Of a stretch of DNA of 56,639 bases, positions 53,778 to 56,639 are shown one piece after another (the stretch's first letter is position 1; the number at the start of each line of letters is the position of its first letter). Origin of the DNA: Mesostigma viride (lineage: Eukaryota; Streptophyta; Mesostigmatophyceae; Mesostigmatales; Mesostigmataceae). The notes under the pieces are model-generated. The model had not been told where the DNA came from. It saw only the letters and a program-made list of their open reading frames with translations, and made no database searches. The DNA is taken from positions 1-56,639 of the forward strand of contig RPFO01000280.1 in the NCBI GenBank assembly GCA_009746045.1. Reading direction: 5' to 3'. The translations under genes were made by a program, and so were the position numbers.

Positions 53778-55634
53778 GCTCGGAGAAGGAAGAGGGGAGG
53801 AGGAAGAGGGAGGAGGAAGAGGGGAGGAGGAAGAGGGGGAGGAGGATATTGCTGAGGGGCACCCGCCCGGGGTGGGTGGGGGGCAGGCGGAGGGGGAGAA
53901 AGGGGATGGGGATGGGGAGGAGGGAGGAGGGGGGAGGGGGAGAGGGACGGGGGAGGAGATGGAAGGGGAGGGAAAAAGCGCAGTCGGGATGATGGAGGCT
54001 CGCGGGAGGAGACAATGGGGGGGATGAAGACAAAAGGGGGGGAGGTAAGCGCCAGCGTGCTGGTGAAGGAGACTCGAGGCCTGTCGTTGGAAACGCCGGC
54101 GGGCGTATCTGTGATGAGGAGGGGGATCGCCAGCGGGAGGGAGGCTCGCGGCCTGTTACTGGAAACGCCGGCGGGCGTATCTGTGATGAGGAGGGGGATC
54201 GCCAGCAGGAAGGAGGCTCGCGGCCTGTTACTGGAAACGCCGGCGGGCGTATCTGTGATGAGGATGGGGATCGCCAGCAGGAAGCAGGCTCGCGGCCTGT
54301 TACTGGTAGCGCCGGCGGGCGTTCCCGATTTACGGGAGGCGGTCGTGTCCAACAGTGGGAATGAGGCCTCGTCAGGATTCATGGGGACCCCCGGTTGAGG
54401 GGACCCCCGCCCTCGCCTCGGTTTCTTTGGGTCTGGGTGACGATCCCGTACCGTCGTCAGGAAGGACGGTTGTGATGACTTTGCCCCCCCGCTCGACGGG
54501 GATGGAGCAATGCCCGAACACGATACTGCTGAATGAGGATGACGATCCGGAGCCGTCGGCTGACACGGATTTTGTTGCGAGCACCCCACTGCAGAAGAGG
54601 GTATTGGAGGCTCGTAACGTGGAGGGTCCGCCGAAAGTCTCAGGTGGAGGGCCGGCGTTTGCCGGATTGATGCGCCCGACTGAGGTGGTCGATGTTGAGG
54701 CGCCGCCAGGGACATCGGCCGGACACTATACCGCATTGATGGAGCCCTTCGATCGACCAAGGATGCCCTTCCACGCTCCAACGGTACATTCGGCCGGTAA
54801 ATTTCATTTTCAATAAACGAGTTTAATAAGTACCTTAATATATATTTCTACATAAGTTTTTTTGCATCAGTCCATGGCTTCATTGATTTCTCACACGACC
54901 CTTCCGTATTCATGTTAATTGGCATGTGCTTACGTGCAGGGAAAGGCGAAGAAGAAACTCCAGTTCGGTTTCCCCGTGGATCCGCGTCTGGGACTGTGTC
55001 CAGAGAGGCCGGCCGTGTTGTTGGCCAGGCCGCGGTCGGCGAACCAGTTGCACAACCGGGGGCGGGAGGGGACGAGCTCCCACCCAACGCACCAACTCAC
55101 GCACCAGCCTTACCGTGCGGTCAGCCAGAAAAAACGTACGAAGAGTTGATGGCAGAGGCGGCGGCTGCGCAGGGGCAGAAGGCAAAACGTCGGGGAGGGG
55201 GCAGGCGAGGGGCGGGGCAGGAGACGGAGGGTGCCGACGAACCTGCACAGCCGCAGAAGGGTGGTGGTCAGGGCAGAGATGCGACGGCCGAAAACCGAAT
55301 CAGGGACGTTCGGCCGGACGTCCGGATGCGCTTTATGGATGGCGCGAAACTGAGTCGCGGAGGTTGGAGTTCGAAATGGGTAGACGAGGTGTGCATAAAC
55401 TGGGAGCACAAGTACCCCAAGAAGGAAGATTTTCCGCTCTTTGGCACCCTCCTGGGCAAAGAGAGGGAGAAGGTGGTGTTCAGATGGTTTGATGAAGGGC
55501 ACGACCTCGGTTGGAGTAATGAGTGCGAGCAAAAGTTTCGTTTCCCTCTGAAGTTCGCTAGAGAACATGTTACTCTCCTGAAGGAAGGCGCCAGCTGGGA
55601 CAACATTCCTTCATATCGACCTGGCAAGCGATGA
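48626..55634 (+). CDS. Large multi-exon gene, ~1,820 aa, unknown function
   Basis: Predicted exons: 48,626-49,300; 49,422-49,478; 49,606-49,686; 49,811-50,317; 50,760-51,945; 52,202-54,044; 54,376-54,796; 54,940-55,634. The first six introns are phase 0 and the last is phase 1. Frame is kept if one G is restored in each of four G-runs: ~51,383-51,389, ~51,875-51,880, ~53,835-53,840 and one within ~53,900-53,990. With these, exons five and six become exact multiples of three. The N-terminus is Pro/Gln/Ala-rich. The middle is helical, containing ELIVKNACAPDG, LPTWWQIREQK and KYRLLEDGWQDVD. An Asp-13 run is coded by GAT repeats at 53,739-53,777. The C-terminus contains GWSSKWVDEVCINWEHKYP. No family recognised. 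AATAAA lies at 55,858. It could instead be two or more genes. Confidence 0.5.
50308..50759 (+). repeat. ~152-bp triplication spanning exon end, donor and motif
   Basis: Three copies start with GGGGAATGAG-like exon sequence, then the donor, then the motif at 50,375, 50,526 and 50,678. Donors are intact in copies 1 and 3 (GTAAGT at 50,318 and 50,621) and broken in copy 2 (CCAAGT). Copy 3 may act as a 9-base microexon (GGGAACGAG, Gly-Asn-Glu), since TTGTTAAG|GGGAACGAG|GTAAGT is present, although that acceptor lacks CAG. Confidence 0.75.
51946..52201 (+). repeat. Phase-0 intron with three tandem motif copies
   Basis: Three ~68-bp units carry the motif at 51,955, 52,024 and 52,091, followed by TTTCTATAAG or TTTCTGTCAG. 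Donor GTAAGC at 51,946; acceptor GATGCAG at 52,195-52,201. A TTTCAG acceptor-like site occurs inside unit 1. Confidence 0.7.
54045..54375 (+). repeat. Intron with four 72-bp repeats and inverted motif
   Basis: Donor GAG|GTAAGC at 54,045, acceptor CTCGTCAG ending at 54,375. Motif-like blocks GGAAACGCCGGCGGGCG begin at 54,089, 54,161 and 54,233, with a degenerate fourth at 54,305, an exact 72-bp period. The motif is in the opposite orientation to most others. The tract is open in two frames, so an in-frame 24-residue protein repeat is the alternative reading. Confidence 0.6.
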
Positions 55635-55857
55635 TGGGCGAGGACTTTGCACGAAATCGCGTTTTGCACGTAATTGCCCACCGCAACGTGGAGAAATGCA
55701 GATGTACATAGTAGTTGGATCAGTTACCGTGACTTTGGGCAGTTTAGTAGTTGGGGTGACGTGTCCAATGTATATATGGTGGGGCGCGTCCAAGGGGGTC
55801 CACGCTGATTGAGCACTTGCATGTGTTCTTTCAACATATTCGGACATGTATGAAATG

Positions 55858-55863
55858 AATAAA
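55858..55863 (+). terminator. Poly(A) signal after the large gene
   Basis: AATAAA about 220 bp after the TGA at 55,634, just before the proposed right end of the outer element. Confidence 0.45.
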
Positions 55864-55869
55864 TTGTTT

Positions 55870-56193
55870 GGACGATTGCAAATTGATTGATTGAAGAATG
55901 AGATACCATTAATAATTGAAAAATGTAAAACCTCATTGTGAATTTGTACTTCAAACTTTCACATGCATGCCCCAAATTGTGCATTTGTGCAGGTTTTAAT
56001 TATGAGAAGTAGCATTTCTCTACAAATATTGAGAAATTTAGGGGCACTTGGGGTTGTTGGCCATGTTCATTCATGATAAAATGGACTTTTTATGCTGTAA
56101 AATCATATTCCACTAGTCCAAAACGCTGCTTTCATGACGTCAAAAGTACCAGCAATGGCCCTAGGTTGGAGCAGTAGATGTTGGGGACGCCCT
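55870..56193 (-). repeat. Putative right end of the outer element, related to the inner TIRs
   Basis: From 55,900 the sequence follows the inner TIR of the 33.7 kb element in order: GAGATACCATT, TTTCACATGCATG, TTTGTGCAGGTTT, AAATTTAGGGGCACTT, CATTCATGAT, ATATTCCACT. It then diverges and ends in the ~27-base block that is inverted at 435-461. This makes it a diverged relative of the same element family. Confidence 0.55.
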
Positions 56194-56639
56194 CAGCAGT
56201 CGTTGAATTCCGGAACCTCTACTACGTCAAACTCAGCCTTGGTATCCTAATTGGCTCACTAACCCTCTCCGCGAGAGTTAGCTAACCTTTCAGCACATTT
56301 CCTCGATAACCACCCACTACTGCCATGTGCAGGTAATCATTATTAAAAGCAATCAGGGCGATGATGATGCTTGATCCTCACAACGTGCCTTTGCGGCACA
56401 GGAACCCCGGCAGGTATAGTTGACCTCCACTGGCACACCATGTTCCATGGAGGCGTGTCCCTGGCCGCTTTTGCCAAACCTGTACATATTTCCCCAGCCA
56501 CCTATAGGCTGCACATCTGCTACCGGTAGGCATCGTGCATTACTACAACTTGGAAGGACGAAAGGAATTAGCCGTGGGGGCGAGCGAAGCGCGGGCCGTG
56601 GAGGGGGGGGCAGGGTGGATACTCATCCACCAAAAATAC
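56194..56639. other. Right flank, no gene seen
   Basis: Mixed-composition DNA with no supported gene. A G-rich run lies near 56,602. Confidence 0.4.

Overview
This is eukaryotic nuclear DNA. Genes are split by GT-AG introns, AATAAA-type poly(A) signals follow stop codons, and much of the window is satellite, microsatellite and long inverted repeat. I could not identify the species. A streptophyte or other algal genome is a guess only. Several genes break at G or C runs in a way that suggests homopolymer errors in the assembly.

The layout looks like nested giant DNA transposons. (1) At about 6,245-39,972 is a ~33.7 kb element with ~2.2 kb terminal inverted repeats (TIRs), each holding a ~30 bp minisatellite. 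Inside it are two divergent genes. The minus-strand gene (27,705-32,875) is DDE-transposase-like, with a Gly/Ala-rich repeat domain and one frameshift. The plus-strand gene (34,560-37,394) encodes a Cys-rich, poly-Gln protein. A 149 bp tandem repeat lies between them. (2) The left TIR is interrupted at 8,433-26,504 by ~18 kb of ~71 bp satellite whose own ends are inverted repeats and which is flanked by CATG on both sides. The right TIR keeps the uninterrupted site. (3) Short inverted matches near 435-720 and 55,870-56,193 suggest an older outer element enclosing nearly the whole window. It would carry a second DDE-like gene (minus strand, 1,092-4,441) and a plus-strand gene series (44,992-55,634).

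The plus-strand series has a small acidic/basic ORF, a MYND zinc-finger protein, a 66-aa ORF, two proteins sharing a C-x4-C-x10-C-x2-H motif, and a large gene of eight main predicted exons encoding ~1,820 aa of unknown function.

The most unusual signal is a near-palindromic motif of about 21 bp, seen about 27 times. It begins GTTGCG or GTTACG and ends GCGTTTCT or GTCGTTTCT. It sits 9-57 bp inside predicted introns, between the compact plus-strand genes, and in arrays upstream of both gene groups of the outer region. I saw none inside the 6.2-40 kb element. Its centre varies while often keeping self-complementarity, and it is repeatedly caught up in local tandem duplications, some of which copy the exon end and splice donor. 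Other notable tracts are a 2.2 kb polypyrimidine block containing a (TTACGC)n array, a 0.6 kb foldback element, and large tandem repeats in coding DNA.
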